Positions 52,250-61,723 of a DNA stretch of 62,721 bases are shown here, piece by piece. A model generated the notes under the pieces. It made no database searches, had not been told where the DNA came from, and saw only the letters and a program-made list of their open reading frames with translations. The stretch is from contig NZ_JAIPUS010000017.1 in NCBI RefSeq assembly GCF_020055675.1, positions 1 through 62,721 of the forward strand. The letters run 5' to 3'. The DNA is from Marivita sp. GTDB lineage: Bacteria; Pseudomonadota; Alphaproteobacteria; Rhodobacterales; Rhodobacteraceae. Numbering within the stretch: position 1 is the stretch's first letter; each line of letters opens with the position of its first letter. The translations under genes and the position numbers were made by a program.

Positions 52250-54937
52250 CTATTGCGCCGCCAGAGCGGTCCGATACGGCAACACGACGCGGAAATTCGC
52301 CCCGCGCAAGGCCGGCACATATTCCACCGACCCACCGAGACGGGTCATTACCTGCCGGCAAATGGCCAGCCCCAGACCGGCCCCGCCTGCCTTTTGATCG
52401 CTGACGCGGGCGAATTTTTCGAAAATCAGGTCCGCGGCCTCGGACGAGATTCCGCTGCCATTGTCCTGAAAATCGACAACGATGCGATCGGTGTCCTGCA
52501 TCACGCGGATCGTCAGGCACGGGTTCGGCGCGTCGCAGTATTTGCGCGCGTTGGCGATCAGGTTGATGAACACCTGGCTCAACCGATCGAGATCGGTGCA
52601 CAGCTGGATATCCTCGCGCGCACGATCGCGCTTGATATCGAGCTGTGCACCGTCCTCGCCCACGGCCGCGGATGACACCGCACGATCGAGTGCATCGCGC
52701 AATGTGCCGTCTCGCAGGTTCAGGTTCACCTGACCATTCTCGACCACGCTCAGATCCAGCAGATCATCCAGAAGCCGTGTCAGGCGTTGCGCTTCGTCAT
52801 GGATGATCGACGCATAGCGCGATTGGTCTTCCGGCTGGATTTGATCCGTGTCGCGCAAGATTTCCGAGAACGCCCGGATGGAGGTCATCGGTGTGCGCAG
52901 CTCATGGCTGATCTGACTCAGGAACGCGTCTTTCTGGATCGACAGTCTGGTCAGCTTCTGGTTCGCGTTGCGCAATTCCAAGGCAGTGCGGCTCAGCTCT
53001 TCGGACTGCTCCTTGAGCCGGGCCGAGTACTCCAGCATCTGCGCGGTTTCATCCGCAACCGCCATGAGGTCTTCGACCGACACTGCCATACCACCCGTGA
53101 TCTGACCCACCATCGCATGTGCCGTGGCGGCACCAACGGAACTGGCCAACTCGCGCTCCAGCACTTCCAGGAAATCAGGCGTCGGTTCCGGCAGATCGCC
53201 CCGCGCCCCCTGCTTGCGCGCATGGCCCGAAAACAGCGCCTGCGCCTCCTGCGCGCCAAGGATGCGCTGCGCCATGACCATCAGGTCCTCGGTCTGCGCA
53301 CCGCCACGCGACCAGGTGCGCGTGTTGGCGGAGTGTTCAAAGATATTCACGAACTGCGCCGCCTGTAGCCGCTCCAATGGCGACGGGAAGCTCAGAAGTG
53401 AAACCGTGACAAAGGCCAAGACATTGAACAGCATGGACCACAGCAGAGCGTGCATCAGTTGGTCCATCCCCGAGATCCCGAACAGCGCATCGGGTTTCAG
53501 CCAGGTCCATCCGAACAAACCGTTGTCAATGATCGTCGCGGGCAGGATCGTGCCGACCCCGAAGCTGGGCAGGTAAAGCGTGTAAAGCCATGTCGCAAAT
53601 CCCGCTGTCAGACCGGCAAAGGCCCCCAGCCGCGTGGCTCCGCGCCAGAACATGCCGCCCAGCATCGCCGGCAACACCTGCGCCAGGCCGCAGAACGCCA
53701 CCAGACCGATGGACGCCAGCGCCGCGCCCCCGCTGGAAAAGCGGTAGTAGAGGTAGCCCAGCATCACGACGCCGACGATCGACAGACGCCGCGCCATCAG
53801 CACAGCCGCCCGAACATCGCCCGACACGCTGGCTCCGCTCGGTCGCAGCCGGAGCCAGATCGGCATGACGATATGGTTCGACACCATTGTCGAAAGCGCG
53901 ATCGCGGCGACGATCACCATGGAAGTCGCCGAACTGAAGCCGCCCAGGAAGGACAGCATCGCCAATCCGTTCTCGCCCAGCGCCAGCGGTACGGTCAGCA
54001 CGAAGAGGTCGGGGTTCGACCCTTCGGGCATGATGCTCAATCCCACAACAGCGATTGGCACGACAAACAGGCTGATCAGGCAAAGATAAAGCGGGAAGGC
54101 CCAGCTGGCCGTGCGCAGATGGCGTTCATCGTCATTTTCCACCACAAGCACCTGGAAGGTGCGCGGCAGACACAGGAAGGCGGCAGCGGAGAGGAAGATC
54201 AGACCGGCCCAACGGCTGCGATCCGTGTGCCATTGGCCGAACTCTGACGCGTCGATCTGGTAAAGCGCCTCCGATAGGCCGCCCGAGACGCCCCAGACCA
54301 CGAAGATGCCAACGGACAACAGCGCGACAAGCTTCACGACCGCCTCGACGGCGATGGCCATGACCACCCCGTCATGGCGTTCTTTCGCATCAAGGTTGCG
54401 CGTCCCGAACAGGACGGTGAACACGGCCAACCCAAGTGACAGCCAAAGCCCCAGATCGCGGGAGACGTCCGGATTTGACCCGTCGGCTCCTGCGGCAAAA
54501 ACCGAGAACGACAGTGTCACCGATTGTAGCTGCAAGGCGATATAGGGGGTGGTTCCGATCACGGCGAGGGTCGTCACCCCGGCGGCCAGAAGGCTGGATT
54601 TTCCGTAACGGGATGAAATGAGGTCGGCGATCGACGTGATTTTTTGCGTTCTGCCAATACGGAGCATCTTGCGCAACAGCCACCACCAGCTGACCATGAC
54701 CAGCGTCGGACCAAGATAGATCGTCAGGTATTCGAACCCATTGCGCGCCGCGGATCCAACGGCGCCATAAAACGTCCAGGCGGTGCAATAGATCGAAAGA
54801 GACAGGGTGTAGATCAGCGGCGACCGCAGCCATGCTTTCTTGCCCTGCAAGGCCAGCCTGTCGGCCGCGAAGGCGACAAGAAACAGGAAGGAGACATAGG
54901 CGATACACACCGCGATGAGCAGGTTCAGGGTGCTCAT
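52250..54937 (-). CDS. Sodium:solute symporter-like sensor histidine kinase (CbrA-like)
   Basis: The 895-residue protein joins an N-terminal sodium/solute symporter domain of about 13 helices (IYTLSLSIYCTAWTFYGAVG; SIADLISSRYGKSSLLAAGV; LSFLGGFSSATSMVIVAAIA) to a cytoplasmic kinase. HisKA has FLSQISHELRTPMTSIRAF with the phospho-accepting His near residue 675. The ATPase domain shows FINLIANARKYCDA, DNGSGISSEAADLI and GGAGLGLAICRQVMTRLGG. Such proteins couple solute sensing or uptake to phosphorylation. ATG 54937 overlaps the small membrane-protein gene by four bases. The ligand is unknown; the acetyl-CoA synthetase gene nearby hints at a short carboxylate. Confidence 0.93.
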   Translation of the reverse strand: MSTLNLLIAVCIAYVSFLFLVAFAADRLALQGKKAWLRSPLIYTLSLSIYCTAWTFYGAVGSAARNGFEYLTIYLGPTLVMVSWWWLLRKMLRIGRTQKITSIADLISSRYGKSSLLAAGVTTLAVIGTTPYIALQLQSVTLSFSVFAAGADGSNPDVSRDLGLWLSLGLAVFTVLFGTRNLDAKERHDGVVMAIAVEAVVKLVALLSVGIFVVWGVSGGLSEALYQIDASEFGQWHTDRSRWAGLIFLSAAAFLCLPRTFQVLVVENDDERHLRTASWAFPLYLCLISLFVVPIAVVGLSIMPEGSNPDLFVLTVPLALGENGLAMLSFLGGFSSATSMVIVAAIALSTMVSNHIVMPIWLRLRPSGASVSGDVRAAVLMARRLSIVGVVMLGYLYYRFSSGGAALASIGLVAFCGLAQVLPAMLGGMFWRGATRLGAFAGLTAGFATWLYTLYLPSFGVGTILPATIIDNGLFGWTWLKPDALFGISGMDQLMHALLWSMLFNVLAFVTVSLLSFPSPLERLQAAQFVNIFEHSANTRTWSRGGAQTEDLMVMAQRILGAQEAQALFSGHARKQGARGDLPEPTPDFLEVLERELASSVGAATAHAMVGQITGGMAVSVEDLMAVADETAQMLEYSARLKEQSEELSRTALELRNANQKLTRLSIQKDAFLSQISHELRTPMTSIRAFSEILRDTDQIQPEDQSRYASIIHDEAQRLTRLLDDLLDLSVVENGQVNLNLRDGTLRDALDRAVSSAAVGEDGAQLDIKRDRAREDIQLCTDLDRLSQVFINLIANARKYCDAPNPCLTIRVMQDTDRIVVDFQDNGSGISSEAADLIFEKFARVSDQKAGGAGLGLAICRQVMTRLGGSVEYVPALRGANFRVVLPYRTALAAQ

Positions 54938-55224
54938 TTCTCGGGTCCGTCATCCGCGGCGCGGTCTGTCGGGTCATCCGCCAACAGACGCGACAGGCCC
55001 CATGTCATCACGATCACACCGGCCCAGACCAGAAAGATATAGATGAGCGCGGTGGCGCTGCTGACCGTGCCCGCCCCCGATTGCGGCCAGATCAGCGGGA
55101 TGAACCAAAGGATCAGCGCAAGGATCGGGGCCAGTCGGGCGGCATCCGTCAGGCGGCGCCTGCGATAGGTGCCTTTCTCGTGGAAATTCGCCGGCGAGCC
55201 CGGCCTGTCAGCGCCGGATGTCAT
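54934..55224 (-). CDS. Small two-helix membrane protein in the kinase operon
   Basis: The 96-residue protein starts MTSGADRPGSPANFHEKGTY, then a basic stretch and two membrane helices (APILALILWFIPLIW and SATALIYIFLVWAGVIVMTW) and an acidic tail. It overlaps the receiver gene upstream and the symporter-kinase gene downstream by four bases each. Small two-helix partners accompany some symporters (YjcH beside ActP), so an accessory role is likely but inferred. I do not recognise a named family with certainty. Confidence 0.75.
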   Translation of the reverse strand: MTSGADRPGSPANFHEKGTYRRRRLTDAARLAPILALILWFIPLIWPQSGAGTVSSATALIYIFLVWAGVIVMTWGLSRLLADDPTDRAADDGPEK

Positions 55225-55589
55225 GTCCCGGCGAGGCGTCTCACCGTCTCCAGCATGTCGGCATTGGAAAACGGTTTCGTCATGAAGGCATTGCACCCTG
55301 CCCGCTCGGCGATTTCACGGTCCTTGGACTGGCCCCGCGCGGTGAGCACCAGCACCGGCATTGCCGCGTTCACCGGATCCTCGCGCAATTCGCGCAGGAT
55401 GTCATATCCGCTCTTGCCCGGCAGCATTACGTCCAGGATCACCACATCCGGTTTGCGGTCGCGCAGAATATCAAGCGCGTCTGCCCCGTTGGAATGGGTT
55501 TTCACGGTCCAGCCGTCGCGGGACAGAATGAAGCTGATCGCCTCGATGATGTTGGGCTCATCCTCGATCAACAGAACCTGTTTCGACAT
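55221..55589 (-). CDS. Single-domain response regulator
   Basis: The 122-residue protein is a CheY-like receiver without an output domain: MSKQVLLIEDEPNIIEAISF, the phosphorylated Asp53 in PDVVILDVMLPGKSG, the Thr in VLVLTARGQ and the Lys in FMTKPFSNADML. GGAGG lies six bases before ATG 55589. It is co-transcribed with the kinase. It could pass phosphate to another protein, for example a switch or an unlinked regulator, since it cannot bind DNA itself. Confidence 0.93.
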   Translation of the reverse strand: MSKQVLLIEDEPNIIEAISFILSRDGWTVKTHSNGADALDILRDRKPDVVILDVMLPGKSGYDILRELREDPVNAAMPVLVLTARGQSKDREIAERAGCNAFMTKPFSNADMLETVRRLAGT

Positions 55590-55684
55590 GCATATCCTCC
55601 CCCCGGACGCATCATATCGCCAATCGTCTTGAGACGTATTTTTTGATCGCCCTGCACAGACTATTACGAACACGGTCCGCAGTG

Positions 55685-57001
55685 TCAAAACCTCCGCGCG
55701 TCCGTGGTGCCCATGATCGATGGTTCACGACGCCCCTCGCAAGAAGAATTGGGACAGATCCGACATGTCAATCCGACTTCGTGGATCGGTTCGGCGATAT
55801 CACGTGATGGTTCGGGAACAACCAGCATGTGACTTTCAAACAAGACATCCTGCCCGGCACGGACCGGCCCGGTGGGCTGTGCGATGGCATAGGCCCGATA
55901 CCGGGCCGAGGTGCGGGCGGATTGTTCCATCACTTCGGAATGTACCATCATCGGCCGCGCGAGCGATCGATAAAGCGGCCACAGCGCGCATCCGGCCCCC
56001 AGTCGCGGCAAGGGAAAGTCCGGCAAGGGTTTGCGAAACGTGGTCACGCAGGAGCCATCACAGATGGCAAGACCCACAGGCTCGGCCAACAGGTCATCCG
56101 GCAAACTCGCCAGGCGGCGCATGGCACTGGCCACGTCGGTGCCGAACCGGGCGGCGAGCGCCACCGGATCGCTGCCTGTTTCGGCGACTGCATCGGCACA
56201 AACGGCCAGCGGCATACGCGCCGCGTCATCGCGGTAGCGCCGCAGGGTGCGGTGCAACAGCCAGCGCGCCGAATGCGACACTCCTTCCCCAAGCACCGCC
56301 GTCACGTCTTCGACATCGGCCACATCCCGTTCCAGTGCCGGGATGTGAAACCCGGTCTTGTTGAACACCGCATCCACCTCGTCCTGCGGCGCGTTGGTTT
56401 CGGTGGCTTCGGTGTCGGATGCTTCGAGATAATGCGCGAGGCTGCGGCTCGTGTCCGCCAAACGCGCACTGTCCTCGTAGATGTTGCGATTGAACCGGCG
56501 CTGCCACTCCGGTTCGATGTCCTCCGGCTCGGCTAGGATCGAGGCGGCGGACCGGATCGCCGTCACGGTCGACAGCATTTCGTGCAGCGAGGCCGCCAGG
56601 TGCGGGTCATGCGTGAGACGGTCGGTCAGCGCCTCGACACTGCTTTGAAGCGTTTCAATCCGGCGCTGGCTCTCGGCCAGAAGCGCGGCCCAGCCGGGGA
56701 ACCGTCCGGCAAATTCTTCGACCCGGGCAAACTCGCCTTCCCCCATGTCCGTATTCGACGCCGCCTCGCGCAATGTGGCAAGCAAGGCGGTCTCGGCGCC
56801 TTCGGTCAGCGAGGTTGGTTCCACCCCCAAAGCATCGGCGATATTGATCAGCAGCTTACCCCCGATTCTGCGGCGATTGTGTTCGATCAGATTCAGGTAA
56901 GAGGGCGAAATATCGGCCCGTTTGGCCAGTTCGGACTGCTTTATCCCCGCCATCACCCGCCGTTCGCGTATTCGGCTGCCTGTCAGAGTGTCGCGGGGCA
57001 T
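55685..57001 (-). CDS. XRE-family regulator of the short-chain fatty acid type (ScfR/RamB-like)
   Basis: The 438-residue protein has an N-terminal Cro/CI helix-turn-helix (RIRERRVMAGIKQSELAKRA, then ISPSYLNLIEHNRRRIGGKL). A long helical middle follows, then a C-terminal DUF2083-like domain ending VGLTCRICPNSSCEGRREPS with three cysteines. Relatives in other bacteria (RamB, PrpR-like) control acetate or propionate metabolism. The start is ATG 57001; a longer frame to 57043 adds residues not typical of the family. It is read away from the ABC transporter/acs operon and could also lead the receiver-kinase operon, which begins 95 bases on. Confidence 0.85.
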   Translation of the reverse strand: MPRDTLTGSRIRERRVMAGIKQSELAKRADISPSYLNLIEHNRRRIGGKLLINIADALGVEPTSLTEGAETALLATLREAASNTDMGEGEFARVEEFAGRFPGWAALLAESQRRIETLQSSVEALTDRLTHDPHLAASLHEMLSTVTAIRSAASILAEPEDIEPEWQRRFNRNIYEDSARLADTSRSLAHYLEASDTEATETNAPQDEVDAVFNKTGFHIPALERDVADVEDVTAVLGEGVSHSARWLLHRTLRRYRDDAARMPLAVCADAVAETGSDPVALAARFGTDVASAMRRLASLPDDLLAEPVGLAICDGSCVTTFRKPLPDFPLPRLGAGCALWPLYRSLARPMMVHSEVMEQSARTSARYRAYAIAQPTGPVRAGQDVLFESHMLVVPEPSRDIAEPIHEVGLTCRICPNSSCEGRREPSIMGTTDARRF

Positions 57002-57048
57002 GGCAAAATCTCGTGTCGAATCAACCGGCTGCTGCACCGCCAAAAAAC

Positions 57049-57062
57049 AAATTTACAAGTTT
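57049..57062. promoter_or_regulatory. Imperfect dyad in the XRE / ABC transporter intergenic region
   Basis: AAATTTACAAGTTT has five of seven dyad positions paired. It lies in the 216-base shared region between the XRE start and the ABC binding-protein start. Placement fits an operator of the XRE protein, but one imperfect copy is weak evidence. Confidence 0.35.
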
Positions 57063-57217
57063 CTGCGATGCGTTGTGTATTTTTTGACAGAAAAATCGTT
57101 TCCGGGAAAGCGCTTATTGCTATGTTTTCCATGCATGCCCGATACTCGAATTGCACATATGTGCGGCTTCGACGGGTGGAGGATCCCGTCGACCCTTAAA
57201 GACATTGGGAGGATTAC

Positions 57218-58561
57218 ATGTCCAAAGGCAATCTGACACGTCGCGGCGTGCTCAAGACCGGCGCAGTCGCTGGCGCGGGCCTCGCGGTCCCGACGTATCT
57301 ATCAGCGCAGGAAAGCGGCTTTACCAACGCGCCCACCGGCTCCACCGTCACGCTGGGGTTCAACGTGCCACAGTCCGGCCCCTACGCGGATGAGGGTGCC
57401 GACGAACTCCGCGCCTATGAACTCGCCGTGGAACATCTGAACGGCGAAGGCGACGGCGGCATGCTGAACACCTTTTCGTCGAAGGCGCTTCAGGGCAATG
57501 GCATTCTTGGCAAGAAGGTCGATTACGTCACCGGCGACACGCAGACCAAATCGGATGCAGCGCGCGCCTCGGCGAAATCGATGATCGAAAAGGACGGCGC
57601 GGTGATGATCACCGGCGGGTCATCTTCCGGCGTGGCCGTGGCCGTTCAGGCGCTCTGCCAGGAGGCCGGCGTCATCTTCATGTCTGGCCTCACGCATTCA
57701 AATGACACCACGGGCAAGGACCGGCGTGCCAACGGCTTCCGCCACTTCTTCAACTCCTACATGTCGGGCGCGGCGCTGGCGCCCGTGCTGGCTGCCAACT
57801 ACGGCACGGATCGCAAGGCCTACCACCTGACGGCCGACTACAACTGGGGCTACACCACCGAAGAGGCTGTGAAGTCCTCGACCGAAGCTCTGGGCTGGGA
57901 AACCGTCGCGGCGGTGAAAACACCGCTGACACAGACAGATTTCTCGTCCTATATCGCTCCGGTTCTGCAGTCAGGCGCCGACACCCTGATCCTGAACCAC
58001 TACGGCGGCAACATGGTCAACTCGCTGACCAACGCCGTCCAGTTCGGCCTGCGCGACAAACAGGTCAACGGCAAGGATTTCCAGATCGTCGTTCCGCTTT
58101 ACTCGCGCCTCATGGCGAAGGGTGCGGGTGCCAACGTCAAAGGCATCTTCGGCTCGACCAACTGGCACTGGTCGCTGCAGGACGAAGGCTCCAAGGCGTT
58201 CGTCAAGTCCTTCGGCACCAAGTACGGCTTCCCGCCGAGCCAGGCCGCGCATACATGCTACGTGCAGGCCCTCCTCTACGCGGACGCCGTGCAGCGTGCC
58301 GGATCGTTCGAACCTTGCGCGGTTGTCGAAGCGCTCGAAGGCTTCGAGTTTGACGGCATGGGCAATGGTCCGACGCTCTATCGGGCCGAGGACCACCAGT
58401 GCTTCAAGGACGTGCTGGTCGTGAAGGGGAAAGACAACCCATCCTCGGAATTCGACCTTCTCGAGATCGTCGAGGTTACCCCGGTGGATCAGGTCACCTA
58501 TGCGCCCGATCACCCGCAATTCGCGGGCGGGGCCCTGGGCACCTGCAACAACGGCGCCTAA
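57218..58561 (+). CDS. Branched-chain-type ABC transporter substrate-binding protein (Peripla_BP_6)
   Basis: The 447-residue protein starts with a twin-arginine signal (NLTRRGVLKTGAVAGAGLAV; R8-R9). It then has the LivK-like periplasmic fold (TLGFNVPQSGPYADEGADEL; KVDYVTGDTQTKSDAARASA; AVMITGGSSSGVAVAVQAL; YHLTADYNWGYTTEEAVKSS). GGGAGGATT lies before ATG 57218. It heads the five-gene transporter operon that leads to acetyl-CoA synthetase. Such proteins bind amino acids, urea, amides or small acids, so the ligand is not fixed by sequence alone. Confidence 0.9.
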   Translation: MSKGNLTRRGVLKTGAVAGAGLAVPTYLSAQESGFTNAPTGSTVTLGFNVPQSGPYADEGADELRAYELAVEHLNGEGDGGMLNTFSSKALQGNGILGKKVDYVTGDTQTKSDAARASAKSMIEKDGAVMITGGSSSGVAVAVQALCQEAGVIFMSGLTHSNDTTGKDRRANGFRHFFNSYMSGAALAPVLAANYGTDRKAYHLTADYNWGYTTEEAVKSSTEALGWETVAAVKTPLTQTDFSSYIAPVLQSGADTLILNHYGGNMVNSLTNAVQFGLRDKQVNGKDFQIVVPLYSRLMAKGAGANVKGIFGSTNWHWSLQDEGSKAFVKSFGTKYGFPPSQAAHTCYVQALLYADAVQRAGSFEPCAVVEALEGFEFDGMGNGPTLYRAEDHQCFKDVLVVKGKDNPSSEFDLLEIVEVTPVDQVTYAPDHPQFAGGALGTCNNGA

Positions 58562-58669
58562 GCCGATGTTCTTCGAGGCGGGCCACGCGGCCTGCCTCTT
58601 CCTTGCGTCAGCCCGTTGCGATGTCGGGCTGACTGCACTTCCACACTTCGGACCGCAAAGGGTGGGGCA

Positions 58670-59701
58670 ATGGACGCCATAATTCTGCAAATTCTCAACG
58701 GGCTCGACAAGGGCTCTGCCTATGCGCTGATCGCGCTGGGTCTGACACTCATCTTCGGCACGCTCGGCGTGGTGAACTTCGCCCACGGCGCATTGTTCAT
58801 GATCGGGGCGTTCTGCGCCGTGACATTGTCCCGCCTGCTCAGCCTGAGCCACGAAGTTGCCGTTCCCGGCGAGGTTGATTTCCTTGGCAATCCGGCTATG
58901 CGGGACCAACCCTACGCATACGACATCTTCGGAGAGGCATGGGGCGCGCATATCATCGACTGGGCCGTTCCCCTGTCCATCCTGTTTGCGATCCCGGTGA
59001 TGATCCTTATCGGCGTCATCATGGAACGCGGGCTGATCAAGCACTTTTACAAGCGCCCTCACGCGGACCAGATCCTCGTGACATTCGGCCTGGCCATCGT
59101 GCTGCAGGAGATCATCAAGTATTACTACGGGGCCAACCCGATCCCGACCCCTGCCCCCGAAGCCTTTACCGGGTCGTTCGATTTCGGCGCCCTGATCGGG
59201 TTCGAAGCGAACACCATCATCTATCCCTATTGGCGATTGGTCTATTTTGCCTTTGCCGCCATCGTCATCGGGGCCGTGTTTGCCTTCCTGCAATTCACGA
59301 CCTTCGGCATGGTGGTCCGCGCCGGCATGGCCGACCGCGAAACCGTGGGACTGCTGGGCATCAACATCGACAAGCGGTTCACCATCATGTTCGGTCTGGC
59401 CGCCGCGGTCGCTGGTCTGGCAGGTGTGATGTACACCCCCATCAATTCGCCGAACTACCACATGGGCATGGATTTCCTTGTCCTGAGCTTCGTCGTGGTG
59501 GTTGTCGGTGGCATGGGATCCCTGCCCGGAGCTGTGCTCGCGGGCTTCCTTCTGGGGATCCTCGAGAGCTTTGCCTCTATGCGCGAAGTCATCAACATCA
59601 TTCCCGGCATCAACCAGGTGATCATCTACCTCGTTGCCATTGTAATTCTACTGACGCGTCCGCGTGGCCTGATGGGTCGCAAGGGCGTGATGGAGGACTG
59701 A
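58670..59701 (+). CDS. Branched-chain-type ABC transporter permease (LivH type)
   Basis: The 343-residue membrane protein begins [20 protein letters not shown], typical of LivH, with [19 protein letters not shown] and the cytoplasmic loop [20 protein letters not shown]. It is about 40 residues longer than many LivH proteins because of an early hydrophilic insertion around [27 protein letters not shown] precedes ATG 58670; an upstream start at 58616 is rejected. It is followed by LivM after four bases. Confidence 0.92.
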   Translation: MDAIILQILNGLDKGSAYALIALGLTLIFGTLGVVNFAHGALFMIGAFCAVTLSRLLSLSHEVAVPGEVDFLGNPAMRDQPYAYDIFGEAWGAHIIDWAVPLSILFAIPVMILIGVIMERGLIKHFYKRPHADQILVTFGLAIVLQEIIKYYYGANPIPTPAPEAFTGSFDFGALIGFEANTIIYPYWRLVYFAFAAIVIGAVFAFLQFTTFGMVVRAGMADRETVGLLGINIDKRFTIMFGLAAAVAGLAGVMYTPINSPNYHMGMDFLVLSFVVVVVGGMGSLPGAVLAGFLLGILESFASMREVINIIPGINQVIIYLVAIVILLTRPRGLMGRKGVMED

Positions 59702-59705
59702 TCCC

Positions 59706-60905
59706 ATGTTCGGACTCGACAAGAAAGACGCATCCCTCCTGCTCGTCGTGGCAGCGCTGGTGGTCTTTGCCCCGTTCTTCCTGAACCCGTTTCCGGAGGC
59801 TTCGGGCTGGGCACAGTTCAACGCGGGCTACCCCGACCTGATGCAGCGCTTCGTCATCTTCGGCATTTTCGCCATCGGCTTCAATATCCTGTTTGGCCTG
59901 ACCGGCTATCTCAGCTTCGGTCACGCCGCCTTCCTTGGCGTGGGGTCCTATGCAGCCGTTTGGATGTTCAAGCTGCTCAGCATGAACGTCATCCCGGCAA
60001 TCATCCTGGCTGTGATCGCGGCAGGGGTATTCGCGCTGATCATCGGATATGTCAGCCTGCGGCGTTCGGGCATCTATTTCTCGATCCTGACGCTGGCTTT
60101 CGCACAGATGTCCTTTGCGCTGGCCTATTCGGTTCTGACCCCGATTACCGGCGGTGAAACGGGCCTGCAACTGGCGCTGGACGATCCGCGTATCCTGGGC
60201 GGTCTGTCATCCAGTGATGGCAATATCCCGGTGCCGGGGCTGTTCGGCCTTGAAATGCGCGACAGTTCGAAGCTTGTTCTGGGCGGTTGGGTGTTCACAT
60301 TCAACTTCGGCTATTACTTCAGCGCGCTGATCATGCTGTTGTCGTTTTACCTGTCGATCCGCATCTTCCGCTCGCCCTTCGGCATGATGCTCAGGGCGGT
60401 CAAGTCGAACCAGCAACGCCTGAATTACACCGGCGTCAATCCACGTCCGTACACGCTGGCCGCCTTTGTGATCTCGGGCATGTATGCCGGCCTGGCTGGC
60501 GGCCTCATGGCATCGATGGACCCGCTGGCCGGGGCGGAACGCATGTTCTGGACCGCCTCGGGCGAGGTGGTCCTGATGACCATCCTCGGCGGGGTCGGCA
60601 CCCTCATCGGGCCGGTCCTCGGCGCGGGCATGATCAAGTACATGGAAAACATCATTTCCAAGATCAACTCGGACATCCTGCACACGTGGTTCGCGTTTCT
60701 GCCCGACGGGCTCGAAGACGCGGTGGTCGCGATGATCTACCCGTTCATCGGCAAGGGCTGGCACCTGACGCTGGGCATCGTGTTCATGCTGGTCGTGATC
60801 TTCCTGCCGGGTGGTCTTGTCGAAGGCGGACAACGCCTGGCCGGCCTCTTCCGCAGAAAGAAAACCGACGAGAGCAAGACCGCTACCACCGAACCTGCCG
60901 AATAA
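59706..60905 (+). CDS. Branched-chain-type ABC transporter permease (LivM type)
   Basis: The 399-residue membrane protein shows the LivM core: [40 protein letters not shown], and the late loop [20 protein letters not shown] before [25 protein letters not shown] inside the livH end serves as its ribosome site. The C-terminus is hydrophilic and Lys-rich. It forms the membrane channel with the LivH-type protein. Confidence 0.92.
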   Translation: MFGLDKKDASLLLVVAALVVFAPFFLNPFPEASGWAQFNAGYPDLMQRFVIFGIFAIGFNILFGLTGYLSFGHAAFLGVGSYAAVWMFKLLSMNVIPAIILAVIAAGVFALIIGYVSLRRSGIYFSILTLAFAQMSFALAYSVLTPITGGETGLQLALDDPRILGGLSSSDGNIPVPGLFGLEMRDSSKLVLGGWVFTFNFGYYFSALIMLLSFYLSIRIFRSPFGMMLRAVKSNQQRLNYTGVNPRPYTLAAFVISGMYAGLAGGLMASMDPLAGAERMFWTASGEVVLMTILGGVGTLIGPVLGAGMIKYMENIISKINSDILHTWFAFLPDGLEDAVVAMIYPFIGKGWHLTLGIVFMLVVIFLPGGLVEGGQRLAGLFRRKKTDESKTATTEPAE

Positions 60906-60917
60906 GGAGACGGACAG

Positions 60918-61673
60918 ATGGGAATTCTAGACGTCAAAGACGTGAACAAACGGTTCGGCGGGCTTCAGGCCCTGGGCAATGTGAACCTCAGCGTGGCGGA
61001 AAACGGCTGCCACGCGATCATCGGCCCCAACGGGGCGGGCAAATCCACGCTGCTCAATTGCCTCGTGGGAAAGCTGATCCCGGACACCGGGTCGGTCATG
61101 TTCGACGGGCAATCGGTTCTTGGCCGCACCCCGTTCGAAATCAACCAGATGGGCATTTCCCGCGTGTTCCAGACGCCCGAGATTTTCGGCGACCTGACGG
61201 TGATGGAGAACATGCTGATCCCCTGTTTCGCCCGACGGGATGGATCGTTTGCGCTGCATGGCATTCGCTCCGTCGTCAGCGAGGGTGAATTGCGCTCGCA
61301 GGCCGAGCAGATGCTGGAAGAGGTCAACATGCTCGACAAGCGTCACATGCACTCGTCCTCCATGTCTCGCGGAGACAAGCGGCGGCTCGAAATGGCGATG
61401 TGTCTTGTGCAGAATCCGAAGCTCCTCTTGCTCGATGAACCCACCGCCGGCATGGCACGCGCGGATACGAACAACACCATCGAGCTGCTCAAGGAAATCA
61501 AGGAGACGCGCAACATCACCATCGCAATCATCGAGCATGACATGCACGTGGTGTTCTCTCTCGCCGACCGGATCACGGTGTTGGCGCAAGGCACACCGCT
61601 GGTCGAGGATTCTCCCGAGAACATCAAGGGCCATCCCAAGGTCAAGGAAGCGTACCTCGGCGAAGCCGCTTAA
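60918..61673 (+). CDS. Branched-chain-type ABC transporter ATP-binding protein (LivG type)
   Basis: The 251-residue ATPase has Walker A IIGPNGAGKSTLLNCLVG, a LivG-type Q-loop region (INQMGISRVFQTPEIFGDLT), signature SMSRGDKRRLEMAMCLVQ, Walker B LLLLDEPTAGMARADTN and the switch His in IAIIEHDMHVVFSLADR. The signature reads SRGD rather than LSGG, a variant seen in some LivG proteins. AAGGAG precedes ATG 60918. It pairs with LivF. Confidence 0.92.
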   Translation: MGILDVKDVNKRFGGLQALGNVNLSVAENGCHAIIGPNGAGKSTLLNCLVGKLIPDTGSVMFDGQSVLGRTPFEINQMGISRVFQTPEIFGDLTVMENMLIPCFARRDGSFALHGIRSVVSEGELRSQAEQMLEEVNMLDKRHMHSSSMSRGDKRRLEMAMCLVQNPKLLLLDEPTAGMARADTNNTIELLKEIKETRNITIAIIEHDMHVVFSLADRITVLAQGTPLVEDSPENIKGHPKVKEAYLGEAA

Positions 61674-61723
61674 TTCATCCGGCGGCGCATATTGCGCCCC
61701 CCTCCCATGGCGAGGATATCAGC

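Noticed and set aside
57084-57089. TTGACA as the -35 box of the ABC transporter operon
   Set aside because: No acceptable -10 hexamer lies 16-18 bases downstream; TATGTT at 57121 is too far away.
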